Source: Cavenderia fasciculata (lineage: Eukaryota > Evosea > Eumycetozoa > Acytosteliales > Cavenderiaceae). Taken from it: a stretch of DNA of 64,000 nt. This document shows positions 1 through 15,495 of this stretch, one piece after another. The DNA lies in NCBI RefSeq assembly GCF_000203815.1, contig NW_004457729.1, positions 2,542,674-2,606,673 on the forward strand. Reading direction: 5' to 3'. The position numbers and the translations under genes are program-made. A model generated the notes under the pieces. It was not told the DNA's origin. It made no database searches and worked only from the letters and a program-made list of their open reading frames with translations. How positions within the stretch are numbered: the stretch's first letter is position 1; every line of letters begins with the position of its first letter.

Positions 1-861
1 ATATCAAAGATGGCAGTTTTGTATGGAAGATTATATTTGGCGAGGTTTTGGTAGAGACCAGTCTTGGGGGATCTGAAATCTGGGATACCTGCTGCTACAG
101 ATATACCAGCACCCGTCAATACAATAATATTTTTGGCTTTACCCGATTTGATATGATTGGCAATACCATTGATATCGACCGATGATAGGATCTGTCCAGG
201 GGACGATGGTTTTGATCCAATCAACATATCCATCATTGCCTTTAAAATACCTCCCTTTTCAGACTTTAATGATTCATCTTCAGATTCTGATGATTCATCT
301 AAATTTAAATCTTGACTAATATCATGTCTATCTTGTCTTTGTGGTGATGATGATGATTTGTTAAATGTAGAAGAAGAAGTTGTTGAAGTTGTTGAAGTTG
401 TTGAAATGGTTGAAATGTTATCATTTGTAGTAGAGGTTGTTGATGTAGCTGCAGTAGTAGTTGAAGTTGTAGTTGTAGCGGTGGTAATGTTATTATCCAA
501 TTCCTCTATCTTTTCAGCTTGTTTCACCAAATGGTCATTCTTTTCTTTGGCAAACTTTACAATACCAAGGATCTCTAGGAATTGAGCAAGACATGGAGCA
601 GTGACATAGGCATCGCATTCATAACACCATACACTCAAATCAGAGAATGAAGCAGACAATGAATGCTCTGCATTTTCTAGATAATGTTGTGCTGCGTGAC
701 CTGCTACATGTCTACTGCATCCAATCACTCCACACTTTAAACAAATCCAATTCTCTGTTTCATCCAAACATGTAAAACATACTGGTTTCTTTACTATCAA
801 ATCAATAAATCAATAAATCAATTTTGATTTTAGTATTATATTAGACTCTAGTAGAAGAAGA

Positions 862-908
<47 letters not shown>

Positions 909-1012
909 ATATACTTACAATCAGCACCATCGAAAATATCAATGTCAAGACATTGTTCGACAAGCTTCTCCTCTGTCAAATGTTTACAAGTTATAAATTC
1001 TACTGCGTGCAT
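1..1012 (-). CDS. sir2A: Sir2-type NAD-dependent deacetylase with UBP zinc finger (3' part outside window)
   Basis: Exons 919..1012 and 1..793, continuing left of the window; intron 794..918. The start MHAVEFITCKHL is the first ATG. Residues about 9-100 form a UBP-type zinc finger (CFTCLDETENWICLKCG, then CSRHVAGHAAQH, then WCYECDAY), which in HDAC6 and ubiquitin proteases binds free ubiquitin C-termini. A low-complexity Thr/Ser linker follows. At the window edge the sirtuin Rossmann core begins with the NAD-binding motif TGAGISVAAGIPDFRS. Sirtuins remove acyl groups from lysine using NAD. A UBP finger fused to Sir2 matches what I recall of Dictyostelium Sir2A. The catalytic His and the Sir2 zinc site lie outside the window, so activity cannot be judged. 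Confidence 0.85.
864..907. repeat. (GA)n microsatellite in sir2A intron 1
   Basis: About 22 uninterrupted GA units lie inside the single visible intron of sir2A, next to its branch/acceptor side on the minus strand (CT-rich there). The run supplies the polypyrimidine tract of the intron. Confidence 0.9.
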
Positions 1013-1971
1013 CTATCGTGTATAGTATTATGTATTATAATATATAATATGTATATTATTCTTATTATATTAGTTTCTTCTTTATCTGTGTCTATAATTA
1101 ATGATGATGAGATAAACAGAAGAAAGTATTTATAAAACTCGTTGTGCTTAGAGTATTGAAATTTCGAGAGGATGGACAGATCAAGATAAAAAAAAAGAGG
1201 AAGAGAAGAAGAAAATCCCGACCTATCTATCAAACGTATCTTGGTGATTCAGAGTGATTCATGACAAAGAGAGAGTAAAGTTGGTGTGGGTGTTTGAAAA
1301 TAATAACAATAATAATCGATAATTTTAAATAATAATAATATTATTTATTTATTTTAATATTGTTTTTTTTTGCCAAATGCAGCCATCCAGCAAAAGGTAA
1401 ATGTTTAACAATAATAAATAATAATATTAATAATTGGGGATATTATTATTTGGTTTTTACTTGAATTCAAGAAACCATAGCTATATATATATATAAAAAT
1501 CGATGTACCAGGCACAGATATCAGAGGGTAGGAAGGAGAGGGATAAAAAAGAAGAAAGTAAGGAATGAGTTGGGTTGGATTTAAAAAAGAATAGACTTAC
1601 CAATAAAACAGAATAGAGTATACCTACCCAGTTTATTGGCTATTTTTAAACATCCCTGGTCAATGGTGTGATATCGGCATTCATTCAGAGCATGACAAGA
1701 TGAGCTTTAATAATATCCTCCCACCGCATCAAATTTGATTTTGCAAGAACCCCCTCCCAAAATCGCAACCAGGCTTGATGTTATCATGATCGACGACCAC
1801 TTTCATACCATCCCGACGACTGAATAGATAAATATAAATACAGCTTTATCTCTTTTGGTTTTAAATCATTCAAATAAATAATAATAACAACATTATTTAA
1901 CAAATAACAAATAATCACAACTACACACCCAACCCATACATACAAATAATATAATATATATATAACAAAAA
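1013..1971. other. Intergenic region between divergent sir2A and CRAL-TRIO genes
   Basis: The 5' ends of two divergent genes face each other here, so promoters for both are expected. I see AT-rich sequence with short TA and ATT runs and no convincing coding or RNA gene. Short open frames at 953-1233 and 1784-2032 lack splice context or codon bias and are not called. Confidence 0.6.
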
Positions 1972-2824
1972 ATGAATATAGATACACAATATCATATCTT
2001 GGATAACTTGACTGCTCTTGAAACTCAAGCATTACAACAATTTAGAAACCATCCAATTGCTAAAGGTAAAGATAAATATATCTTTTTACAAAGACTAGAC
2101 TCTTAAAACAGATTTCATATTAACCTTTTTCTTTTTTCTTTTTTCTTTTTCTTTTTTTTATTTAGAAATAAAAGATGAACAATTAATGATTTATTTATTT
2201 GCAAAGAAATTGGATGTTGAAAAGGCAGCATTGGTATTAACAAATAATTTAGAATTGAGAAAGAAATTATCTATACCATTCCCAGTTAGAAAGAGTGATT
2301 TAAACTTGGAAGTTGCCAAAAAGAATTATAGTTTTAGTATTTATGGAATGAAAGATAAGATGGGTCGTTCAATTGCCTATCTCTACCCTGCCAAGATCGT
2401 TCCTAAAGATTACTCTCTCAAAGACATGATTACTTTTATGCTTTGGAATCTAGACACTACATGTTACACATCATCTCAACAACATAGATTGGGTATTGTC
2501 ATTGTTGAAGATCTTAAACACATGTCAATCTTTAAACACTTTGACAATAGATTAAAAGCTCAATTGGATGGTAAATCAATGGAAAATATCTTTCCTGGTC
2601 GTATCCAAGGTATCTATCTACTCAACTCTCCATTCTACATTAAACCATTATTATCATTGGCCAAGAAATTCATCAAAAACAAGATATTGGCAAGAGTTCA
2701 ATATTTCCCAAAATCAGATCGATTGGAAGAATTTATTGATCCTAGTCAACTTTTAAAAGAATATGGTGGTTCTTTAGAATTTGATTTAAATTCTTGGATT
2801 GATAGTTTACCTTCAAATTATTAA
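1972..2824 (+). CDS. CRAL-TRIO (Sec14-like) domain protein
   Basis: Exons 1972..2065 and 2166..2824, 250 residues. The start MNIDTQYHILDNL has an A-run before ATG. A short N-terminal helical part is followed by a CRAL-TRIO lipid-binding fold from about residue 75 to the end: SIYGMKDKMGRSIAYLYP, then IVIVEDLKHMSIF, then PGRIQGIYLLNSPFYIKPL and VQYFPKSDRLEEFID. This order (strand, floor helix, PxR/YLLNSPF segment, final EYGG) is typical of Sec14-like proteins that carry phosphoinositides, tocopherol or other lipids between membranes. The lipid cannot be told from sequence. No membrane segment or signal peptide, so probably cytosolic. Confidence 0.85.
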
Positions 2825-3062
2825 ACAAAAAAATAATAATAATTAATTAATTATTAAATACTCTCCCTCCCTTCCCTCCCCTCCCTCTTATCTTATCCTA
2901 TACTTATAACTATTATCTAAAAATAAACTGTAAAAGTTCATTTTGTTTTGTTTCTTAAAAAATGTACATTATTATTTTTTTTTTTATTATTATTATTAAT
3001 GTTGAGGAAAAATCAATTGTTCTTATCTATCTATCTAATCTATTTATCTATTTATCTATTTT

Positions 3063-4808
<1,746 letters not shown>

Positions 4809-5516
4809 ATTTTTTGATTATATATATATATTTGATGACTATTATTCAATCAATCTATCTATCTGTGTTGTTTGTTTTTATACAGTTTATCCTATCTATC
4901 TCCACTCCAAAGCTGTATCTATAATATATAGTGGTTGGTTGAAAGAGAGAGTGACAGGGGGGATTGAATGAATGTATGAATGTATGGGTGTGAATCTTGT
5001 CTTTTTAATATTTTAAATCTAAACTCGTTGATGGATGGATGGATGGTGAGTGAATGATAAGTGAGAGAGTGAGAGTGTTTAAATCTATAAAATAAATTAA
5101 TGATTATTATTATTATTAACAAACAGAGTGAAACAGACAGACAGACACATATGAAACTGTTGAAGATAACAAAGAAAATTCAGACAAACAAGGTGCAAAA
5201 GAACCCTTATAAAAAACAGATTTTTTAAATAAATTGGGCAGTTGTTTGTCCAAACAAAGCTCATTAAAACCATTTATTGTCATCCATTCCCTACTATTAT
5301 TCTTTTCTTCTTCTTTTATTTACTACTACTACTTTACATGTATCATTTAATACTACTACAACAACAACAACAACAATTATTCATTTAATGCAACTCTAGA
5401 ATATATAGGAAAGATTGTTTAAATTAAAAAACTAGACAAAAACTTACATACATAGGAAAAAAGAAACACGTGTTAAAACGACAAGAAGAAGTTAGAACAT
5501 CAAGAGTTGAAAAGAA
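4809..5516. other. Intergenic region, divergent promoters
   Basis: This is the shared 5' region of snfA (minus) and the small membrane protein gene (plus). It holds TA and ATT runs, a GGAT/ATCC-type repeat near 5030-5045 and a CAA run near 5358-5376. I see no RNA gene or coding exon. Confidence 0.5.
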
Positions 5517-6123
5517 ATGAATTTGTGGATGATTCGTGATATCTCCTTTTCATCATCATCATCATCGTCGGGATGCAGAATGATAATGTTAATGATGATA
5601 ATACTTTGTACATTATTTTCAAATGGTATGGATGATAATCATTCTATAAAAGAGAAAAGACTGATAGTCGCTAGCTAAAAGGGAAACAAAATACTCACCG
5701 TCTCTCATCGTTTGACCCGATTCGTTTGTCGGGATTTTCATTTATTAATGCGTCTCAGTGAAATCGACAAATCCCGACAATATAGGCGATTTTAAAAATT
5801 CACTCTTGGAAAGGATAGATAGTTCAAGTCAAAACAATAATAATAGTAGTAGTAGTAGCGATCAAACTGATGATCATCATATTCCAGGACTAAAAAGTCC
5901 ATCTTTTATTATATTGGCGGTAGTCGTTGTTGTAATTCTAGTTACATTATTGGTTCTTTTCATTCTCTATTGCAAGGTTAGAGAGGATAAAACAAATTTC
6001 CAACTTTCTAATACTTGGGATGCGATGAAACGAAAGAATATTCAACACCAAGTCGATAATGGAAGAACTCCATTATTGACCGTTGAAGATGATGAAGATG
6101 ATTCAAGTATCAATAATGTTTAA
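5517..6123 (+). CDS. Small single-pass membrane protein, function unknown
   Basis: Exons 5517..5625 and 5759..6123, 157 residues. The N-terminus is a Ser run followed by MIMLMMIILCTLFSN, a likely signal peptide or first membrane segment. A short hydrophilic Asn/Ser stretch follows, then a strong membrane helix IILAVVVVVILVTLLVLFIL near residues 85-105, and an acidic cytosolic tail ending LLTVEDDEDDSSINNV. The layout suggests a type I membrane protein with a very short ectodomain. I do not recognise a family. Confidence 0.7.
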
Positions 6124-6528
6124 ACAATAATAACAAACAACAAATAATAATACTCCATCCCCTCCCCTCCCCTCCCCTCCCCTCCACTCTCCTCTCCCAA
6201 TCCCATTTTTTTACAAAAGATAACAAGTATAATAATAATAATTATAATTATTATATCAATGATATTATTAATTTATGAATAGATTAAATTTAGATCAACT
6301 TTAATCATGATTCAATAAATTAAATAAACAAACATTACATCTATAATATGTTTATGTTTATGTTTTTTCTCTCTCTTACTTTTATATAATCCAAGTTTTA
6401 TTATTATAATAGTGTTGTTGTTGTTGTTGTACAAATATCAATATGTATCGATTGGTATATATATATATATATATAATTATAAATATATATAACTAATATT
6501 AGTTTTGTTGTTGGCTACTATAGTTAAT
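6124..6528. other. Intergenic region between convergent genes
   Basis: This lies between the 3' end of the membrane protein gene and the 3' end of the Prp4 kinase gene. It contains a pyrimidine (TCCCC)n-type run near 6150-6195 and TA runs, as expected for two 3' flanks. Nothing else seen. Confidence 0.5.
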
Positions 6529-9408
<2,880 letters not shown>

Positions 9409-10243
9409 TTTTTTTTGAAGATGTATATATGATAGATGTGATGATAGATTAGAAGATATGATGATAATAATAGTAGTAGTAATGGAAGTGGTAAAGAATA
9501 TGAAATTAGTAATCCGATGCAATGGGAGTGAATAATATTATAATATTATTATTATTATATATATATATATATATAATATTATTATTATTATATATATATA
9601 TATATCTATTAGATTGAATGTACTCCTAATATCTCTAGGTCTAACACTACTCTTAGTTAACTACTTCTGCCTAACTTTTTGTAGAGTTTAGTTAAATATA
9701 TAAATAAATAAATATATATATATATAGTTATATGTTTGTATATATGTATATAAGACTAGCTAGCTAGTTTAGAATTTTAATGAATCGATTAACAACCCAC
9801 ACAAAGAGGTCTTTTTTTTCTTCTTGGCGATTTTTCAGCAATGGATAAAATAATAAAAAAATAAATAAATAAAAATATTGTTGGTTGGTTGGTTTGGGTA
9901 ACTTCTTTTTTTAAAAGAGAGTGGTCCGACCAAAGCTTCAATAAGAAGGTGGAAAGTGCCTTCTGATTTGATTGATGTTAAATTTAATCATTAACACCTT
10001 GTTTACTGAGATCATCATGATTTCGGTTTTTATTTTTTGAAATTTTTTACTTTTCCAAATCAGGAAACAACCTCTCTTGTGATATAGGTATGAGAAGAGT
10101 CTTAATATTATAACATTTAATAATAAAAAAATTTTTATGCATACATATACATATAAATATATATATAAATACAGATACAGAACAGATAGATGTGTATTAC
10201 ATTACAATGTCTATCAAACAAACGACGAATAGTTGTAATATAA
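9409..10243. other. Intergenic region: prpf4B promoter, then left flank of the transposase gene
   Basis: The first 300 bp should hold the prpf4B promoter. From 9541 to 9606 there is a near-duplicated unit of TATTATTATTATATATA type. A candidate left end of a piggyBac element is at 9991-10001. An out-of-frame upstream ATG at 10207 overlaps the transposase start and could lower its translation. Confidence 0.5.
9541..9606. repeat. Tandem TA/ATT microsatellite
   Basis: A unit made of ATT triplets followed by about nine TA steps occurs twice in a row, in the prpf4B upstream region. Confidence 0.8.
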
Positions 10244-11482
10244 ATGTTTTCAAGAATCAAAAAGGTTGTCAAGACTGGTCTGTTGGGTTCCTTGTTCAAT
10301 GGAGGACCCTTTGAAGACGAGATAGAGGAGGATATTGGTGATGATCAACTAGTGGATGACGAGGAGGTGGAGGTGGAAGAAGAAGTAGACGAGGAAGAGG
10401 AAGAGGAGGAGGGCGAGGTAGACAGCAACAATAACAACAATAACAACAATAACAACAACAACACAGCCTCTCAAAACAATAGTTCATCTTCATCTACTGT
10501 CGTTGGAGGCACTAACCCATCTAAAAAAAGGAGAACAAAACTGGTTGTGAATCAACAAGCTTACAAGCAAGAAGAAGAATGGTTCAAAAGAGAGTTCAAA
10601 AGGGATTTGAATAAAGATTTGTTCAAAATGTTCGAGAGCCCTGAATCAATCTCTACCCTTGCAACTCCACAACATATATCCATGCACGAAAGATTCAATA
10701 GATTCCTCCAAATGAGGATGATAAATCGAAAGGTGAACGGAGGACCTGTCAATCCTTTCGATTTATCAGATTTGGATCCCAATGCTTCCAAGTCATATGC
10801 CTACACACAAATCATTGATCCAAATGCAAAAGGATATGTCGACTGTGCCTGTACAGGCAAGCAATGTGCCACCGACTATTGTCGTTGTCATTATGGGAAC
10901 AAGGGATGTAACAAGACTTGCAAGTGCAAATGCTTTAAAGGTGTGTAACATTAAAAGCATCAAATATAAAATATTTATAATAACAACTGTTTCTTTTTAT
11001 AGTCAACGATCTGGGTCAACAATGGGAAATGTTAGATAATGATAATTTTGATAAACTAAGAAGTCGTATCTCGTACAAAATGGACGAAAACAACAAGGCC
11101 TTTTCAAAAAATGTTCCACAAAACGCCACACCCCAAGATGTTATCAGTCTCATCCTCAGCCCCAGCTTAATCCGTTATATTCAAGAAGAATCAACACTAT
11201 ATATGATATATAGGGTTGAGTATAAAACAGATTACGCATTCTTATCAAGTTATTATACAAATTTACGTAAAGGAACAGGAGGAGGAGGAGGGGGTACTTC
11301 AACTCAAAACAAACGTAAACAGAAGAAGATTAAAAAAAATCAACAAGTTGTGGAACCAATTAGTGCAGAAGGGCCTATTGATATCAGTTGGTTTCAAGGC
11401 ACCCCAATTGCTCATGCGACAAATATCTCAACAACAAATCCTTCATCTACTCCTTCAACCTCTTCCTCCACCCCAGAAGAAG

Positions 11483-11514
<32 letters not shown>

Positions 11515-13368
11515 GAAGTAGAAGCTGAAGAAGGAGAAGAGGAAGCTACAAAAACTTTCAATCAAATGACCAGTAGAGAAAGAAAAAATGAATATAAAAG
11601 GATATCAGATTCGATGCCAACATTTGAAGATTGGAAAAAAGGTTTCTTTGTGTGTCCATTTGAAGTTGCTCACACCAATGAAGCAAGAGCAGAATACATT
11701 CGTCGTATTGGAGCACATGCTATTGCCAAACCATTCACATTTCAAGAGATAGAATCTTTTATATATATGGGGTTTTTTATGGGAATAATCAAACTTCCTA
11801 GAGTATTCCAACATTGGTCCACAACTAACATGAATATGCCAACTCCCATCTCAGACAAGATGACAAGAAATAGATTTCAAGACATTCTCAAGTACCTTCA
11901 TTTTGATGAGGAAACTCTAGTATCAATGATAGAGGACAATTCGAATAGATACTGCTCTCCCTCTCTGCGTCTCTCTGTGGACGAGTTCATGGCTCCCTTT
12001 AAAGGATTGGTCAGATTCAGACAATATGAACCGGACAAACCCCATAAGTTTGGACTCAAATACTTTGTCCTATCTGATAACAATGGATTTATCTTGACTC
12101 AATGGCTTTATAAAGGGTCAAGTGAAGAGACCACAAAGACTGCAAAGCTTGGTATGTTCATACATCATTTAGCATATATCATATGGCGGCTATATTTATT
12201 AACTTTTATTTATTTATTATTTCAAGATCAACCTGATCTATCTTTTAAGGGAAACAGTCCATTACGAATTCCTCTTGAATTTGCACAATGGGTAAAGGAA
12301 AACGTTGCCAATGAATCCAGACCACTTGAAAACTATCTATTTGCAATGGATAACTTCTATACATCATTAGAAGTTGCCACTAGACTATCCGACTTTAGAT
12401 CCAACTATGGAGACGAAGTAGATGAAGAAGATTTGGATAGTGGTGGTGTTGGTAGCAGTAGCAGTAGTTTGACACATGACAAAGTACACTTTGTTATGAC
12501 GGTCAGAGCAAATAGACCTTCATATCTATTCCAAAATGGTCTTAAGCCCCATGTAGAATCCAACACCAAAAAACTAGCAGCATTTGCTTTCCCAAAACAA
12601 GAATCTGGACTTCCACAAGACATATGTGCCGTTGCAATCAATGATAGCAAAATCACGTACTTTTTGACCAATGCTGTCGAACCAACGGTTAGTGAAGGAG
12701 GCAAAAAGCTATCAGTCCAAAGCGAGTACAACAACACCACACATGGAGTTGACCTATCAGGTCAATTTGCCTCCTCTTGTAGATCATATCCTCACCGAAA
12801 GTTCAAATACACGCATGTCAACTTCTTTTCTCAGTTAGATAGGGCCATGATCAATGCCTACTGTATTTACAAGGCCCTTACAACCGAAATACGACTCCAG
12901 TTTTCAGAATTTGTATCACATGTTGTCCAAACCAAACTCAATCTACCTCTACCCGCAACTAGCAGGAAGAGGAAACCCATCCCCGATCAACAACAAGAAC
13001 TATCATCTATCGTGGTTGAAGGAAGAATCGGCGGCGACGAGGGCGAACAAGAAAGACTACCTCCAATCATGGAGTTACTCCCACAAGATCCATCAGACAA
13101 TCACAGAGTGGATCATATACTTTGTACAAGTGATTCCCGTTCTAAATGCTTTTGGTGTGAAGCAAATCAACCAGTGAATAATGGACCAAAGAAACGCGGT
13201 CGTGCTCTCACCTATAAAACAAAAACAAGAGTAAAAACTATGTGTAATTCCTGTGGTGTTCATATGCACACTCATTGTTATGTAGATTCACACCTGAGTC
13301 TAACACAAAATGGTGATTTTGACCGGCTAAAGGCATTAGTCAAGCGATACCACCTCCAACAACAACAA

Positions 13369-13426
<58 letters not shown>

Positions 13427-13428
13427 AG
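10244..13428 (+). CDS. piggyBac-family transposase (DDE_Tnp_1_7) with N-terminal CXC domain
   Basis: Exons 10244..10940, 11003..12151 and 12227..13428, 1015 residues. Order: acidic Glu/Asp block (about 25-60), Asn run, basic KKRRTK, a CXC/tesmin-like Cys cluster (residues 200-231, CACTGKQCATDYCRC then CNKTCKCKC), linker with a long Glu run, then the transposase core. The core holds three Asp in the positions of the piggyBac triad: SVDEFM (D559), FAMDNFYTS (D657) and GVDLSGQ (D791). The fourth Asp common in piggyBac (GVDxxD) is Gly here. A C-terminal zinc finger (CFWCEANQP, CNSCGVHMHTHC) matches the Cys-rich domain that binds piggyBac ends. The protein ends in about 30 Gln. Intron 2 is 75 bp with no stop, so its retention would also be read through. 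Confidence 0.85.
13353..13425 (+). repeat. CAA/ACA trinucleotide run coding poly-Gln
   Basis: About two dozen CAA triplets with one AAA interruption at the very end of the transposase reading frame. Such runs are common in dictyostelid host genes but odd at the end of a transposase, next to its end-binding zinc finger. Confidence 0.9.
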
Positions 13429-14354
13429 CAAAAGTGTTACCTAAAATTGTAAATAAAAGAACAATAGCTTCTACATATAAACCTATCTTTATATATATAA
13501 TATATATACCGTTAGATGCGGGATAATAGCGCAGCTCCTAATAGGTAGGAACCATTTCAAGACCATTAAGCCTCTGCCCGGGTGATCGTTATCATCTTTT
13601 CAAGAAGAAAAGATATAATCGATACTTTTAATGACCCGCGAGACTATAAATATCTCTCAACTTGCACATATTATCTGTTCCAAAAAGGGAGAATGGGTAT
13701 TTAATGTGTAGAACCAACAACAAACAAATGCAAGTTACTACCATGGGATAAGCTCGATCTAGGTCTCACGACTCGCTAGATAACTTATAACATGTGTAAA
13801 CATCCCAACTGTCCTTTGTCTATTCTCCTATTTTGTAGCAAACTAAAGTACTATTCTATCCTTTATATATATATATACATATTCAAATATAGGTAATATA
13901 TTATCTCTTTAATAACTACAATGTTTGTTATTATTGACCTTTGTACTCTGAAGACATTGAAACTTGAAATCTCCAACCGAAACCCTTATTTGGTAATTGT
14001 TTTTTTTATTTTTGGGTTTGCTGTCTTGAAATGGGGAGCAAGTAGCAGGCGCACCGCGTCATTAATTAGTGCAAGCTCTTGCACTCATTTCGCTTTCAAA
14101 GTGTTAAATAAATAAATATTTCGGTGAACATGACCATCTGATCCTCCCTTTTGTTGACAACAACATTTAACACCCTTCATCTTAAATGTTGGTTTGGCTG
14201 ATGATGGGCTGAGCAAAAGTAGTAATTAATAAAAAAATAAAAATGAAATTTAATTTGTGGGTCGAGAGAGAGAGTGAGTATCTATCTATCTAACTTTTTC
14301 ACAAGGTTATTTTTGTTAAATTATAATATCTTTATATATCTCTGCTTGCCCGCA
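13429..14354. other. Region between transposase gene and vps22
   Basis: A stretch from about 13510 to 13830 is clearly richer in G+C than normal spacer and is rich in inverted repeats (see the RNA candidate at 13515). A second GC-richer piece at 14030-14100 ends in the possible right terminus of the piggyBac element. The rest is AT-rich and should contain the vps22 promoter. Confidence 0.5.
13515..13642. ncRNA. Candidate structured RNA, family unknown
   Basis: GCGGG at 13518-13522 can pair with CCCGC at 13635-13639, enclosing a local hairpin GCTCCTA/TAGGAACC and a long hairpin whose arms are 13585-13601 and 13607-13623 (AAGAA loop, about 15 pairs, several bulges). Base composition is near 45% G+C against far lower values around it. 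It does not fit tRNA (no T-arm), U1, U4, U5, U6 or SRP signatures that I know. It may instead be part of the piggyBac 3' end. Strand is not determined. Confidence 0.35.
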
Positions 14355-15191
14355 ATGAGAAGAGGAGTAGGAATACAAGCTATACATAAAGCAAATCAAC
14401 ATCAAAAACAATTGAATACTGTTAGTGAACAGATAACAAGTGAACAGATCAAAAAGACCAATGAACAACTACAAACATTCAAGAGTAATCTTGAAGAGTT
14501 TGCAATCAAACACAAAAAAGATATCATAAAGAACCCAGAGTTTAGAAAACATTTCCAAGACATGTGTAGTGTCATTGGTGTTGATCCTCTTGCTTGTAAG
14601 AATGAAAACTAAATTATATATATATTACAACCATCTCATTGCTAACTTGTTCTATTTCTTTCTTTCTTTGTTTCTTTTTTTGTAGCAAATAAAGGATTTT
14701 GGAGTCAAATGTTGGGAGTTGGAGATTTCTATTATCAATTGGCAGTACAGATTATTGATGTTTGTCTGAGATATAGATCTACTAATGGAGGACTGATTGA
14801 AATCAATACGCTGACAGATCACATTAGAAAGATGAGAGGTAAAGCTGCAAATGAAATAAGCAAAGATGATATTGAAGTATCGATTGCAAAGTTAAAGGTA
14901 CTAGGCAATGGATTCAACATTTTAAAGATCGAGAGTAAAAAGATTGTTCAATCGGTGCCTTGTGAATTGAACAAGGATCATACAGATGTTTTGATTAATG
15001 CTCAACACAATGATGGATACACTTCACCGTCGATATTGGCAAGTAGTTTGGGTTGGTCAGAACAAAGAATTTCAAGTGTATTGGAGGTATTGTTAAATGA
15101 AGGAATGGCTTGGATAGATAATCAATCCATTCAACATAAAGGTGAAGTTATTTATTGGTTTCCAAGTTTATGGTCTTCAACTTTTGAATAA
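14355..15191 (+). CDS. vps22: ESCRT-II subunit Vps22 (SNF8/EAP30)
   Basis: Exons 14355..14595 and 14686..15191, 248 residues, close to the usual 250-260. The start MRRGVGIQAIHKAN matches the conserved MRRGVGxxAI opening of SNF8. An N-terminal coiled coil (EQITSEQIKKTNEQLQTFKS) is followed by two winged-helix domains: FWSQMLGVGDFYYQLAVQII, the GGLIEI-to-NGFNIL segment, and a final wing with EVIYWFPSL. Vps22 joins Vps36 and two Vps25 in ESCRT-II, which bridges ESCRT-I to ESCRT-III when ubiquitinated cargo is sorted into multivesicular bodies. Confidence 0.95.
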
Positions 15192-15495
15192 GTTTAAAAA
15201 AAAAATAGAAAATGAAATGGAATGTAAGAAGAATAAATGCAAGATACCTTTTTTTTGTTGTACAGTACTTTGTCGTTCCTTTCCTTCATTCCTCAAGCGA
15301 AACAAGAAAAGCAAACTCTAGCTATTGGACAATTTTTTTTTTCGAGTAATCCCCTCGATACCAGCATAAATGCAGCATAAATTCAATCGGCGCCGTACAT
15401 TGTTCAACAATTTAATTAATATCGTTCATTGCAAATCCTTTTAATACCATTCGATAATTATTATTCAACCATTACTACAACTATTTATTATTTAT
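15192..15495. other. Short spacer
   Basis: AT-rich 3' flank of vps22 and 5' flank of the next gene. A slightly GC-richer patch near 15295-15400 (GGCGCCG) is seen without a recognisable element. Confidence 0.4.

Larger units (their letters stand above)
9995..14103 (+). mobile_element. Candidate piggyBac-type DNA transposon (ends tentative)
   Basis: The transposase gene is flanked by TTAA CACCTTG at 9991-10001 and CAAAGTG TTAA at 14097-14107. These are 7-bp imperfect inverted ends (one mismatch) directly inside TTAA, the target duplication that piggyBac elements leave. Just inside the right end is a perfect 8-bp inverted repeat, AGTGCAAG-CT-CTTGCACT, at 14069-14086, similar in kind to the subterminal repeats of piggyBac. 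With such short ends in an AT-rich genome chance agreement is possible, and the gene might instead be a domesticated, immobile copy. The coding region itself is long, open and spliced. Confidence 0.35.

Noticed and set aside
13519-13592. tRNA-like segment (TAGCGCAGC resembles an A box; GATAAT can pair with GTTATC)
   Set aside because: No T-arm, no recognisable anticodon arm and no CCA-side geometry; kept only as part of a general structured-RNA candidate.
14130-14212. Possible C/D box snoRNA (TGATGA and CTGA motifs)
   Set aside because: The boxes are in the wrong order and spacing, with no terminal stem.
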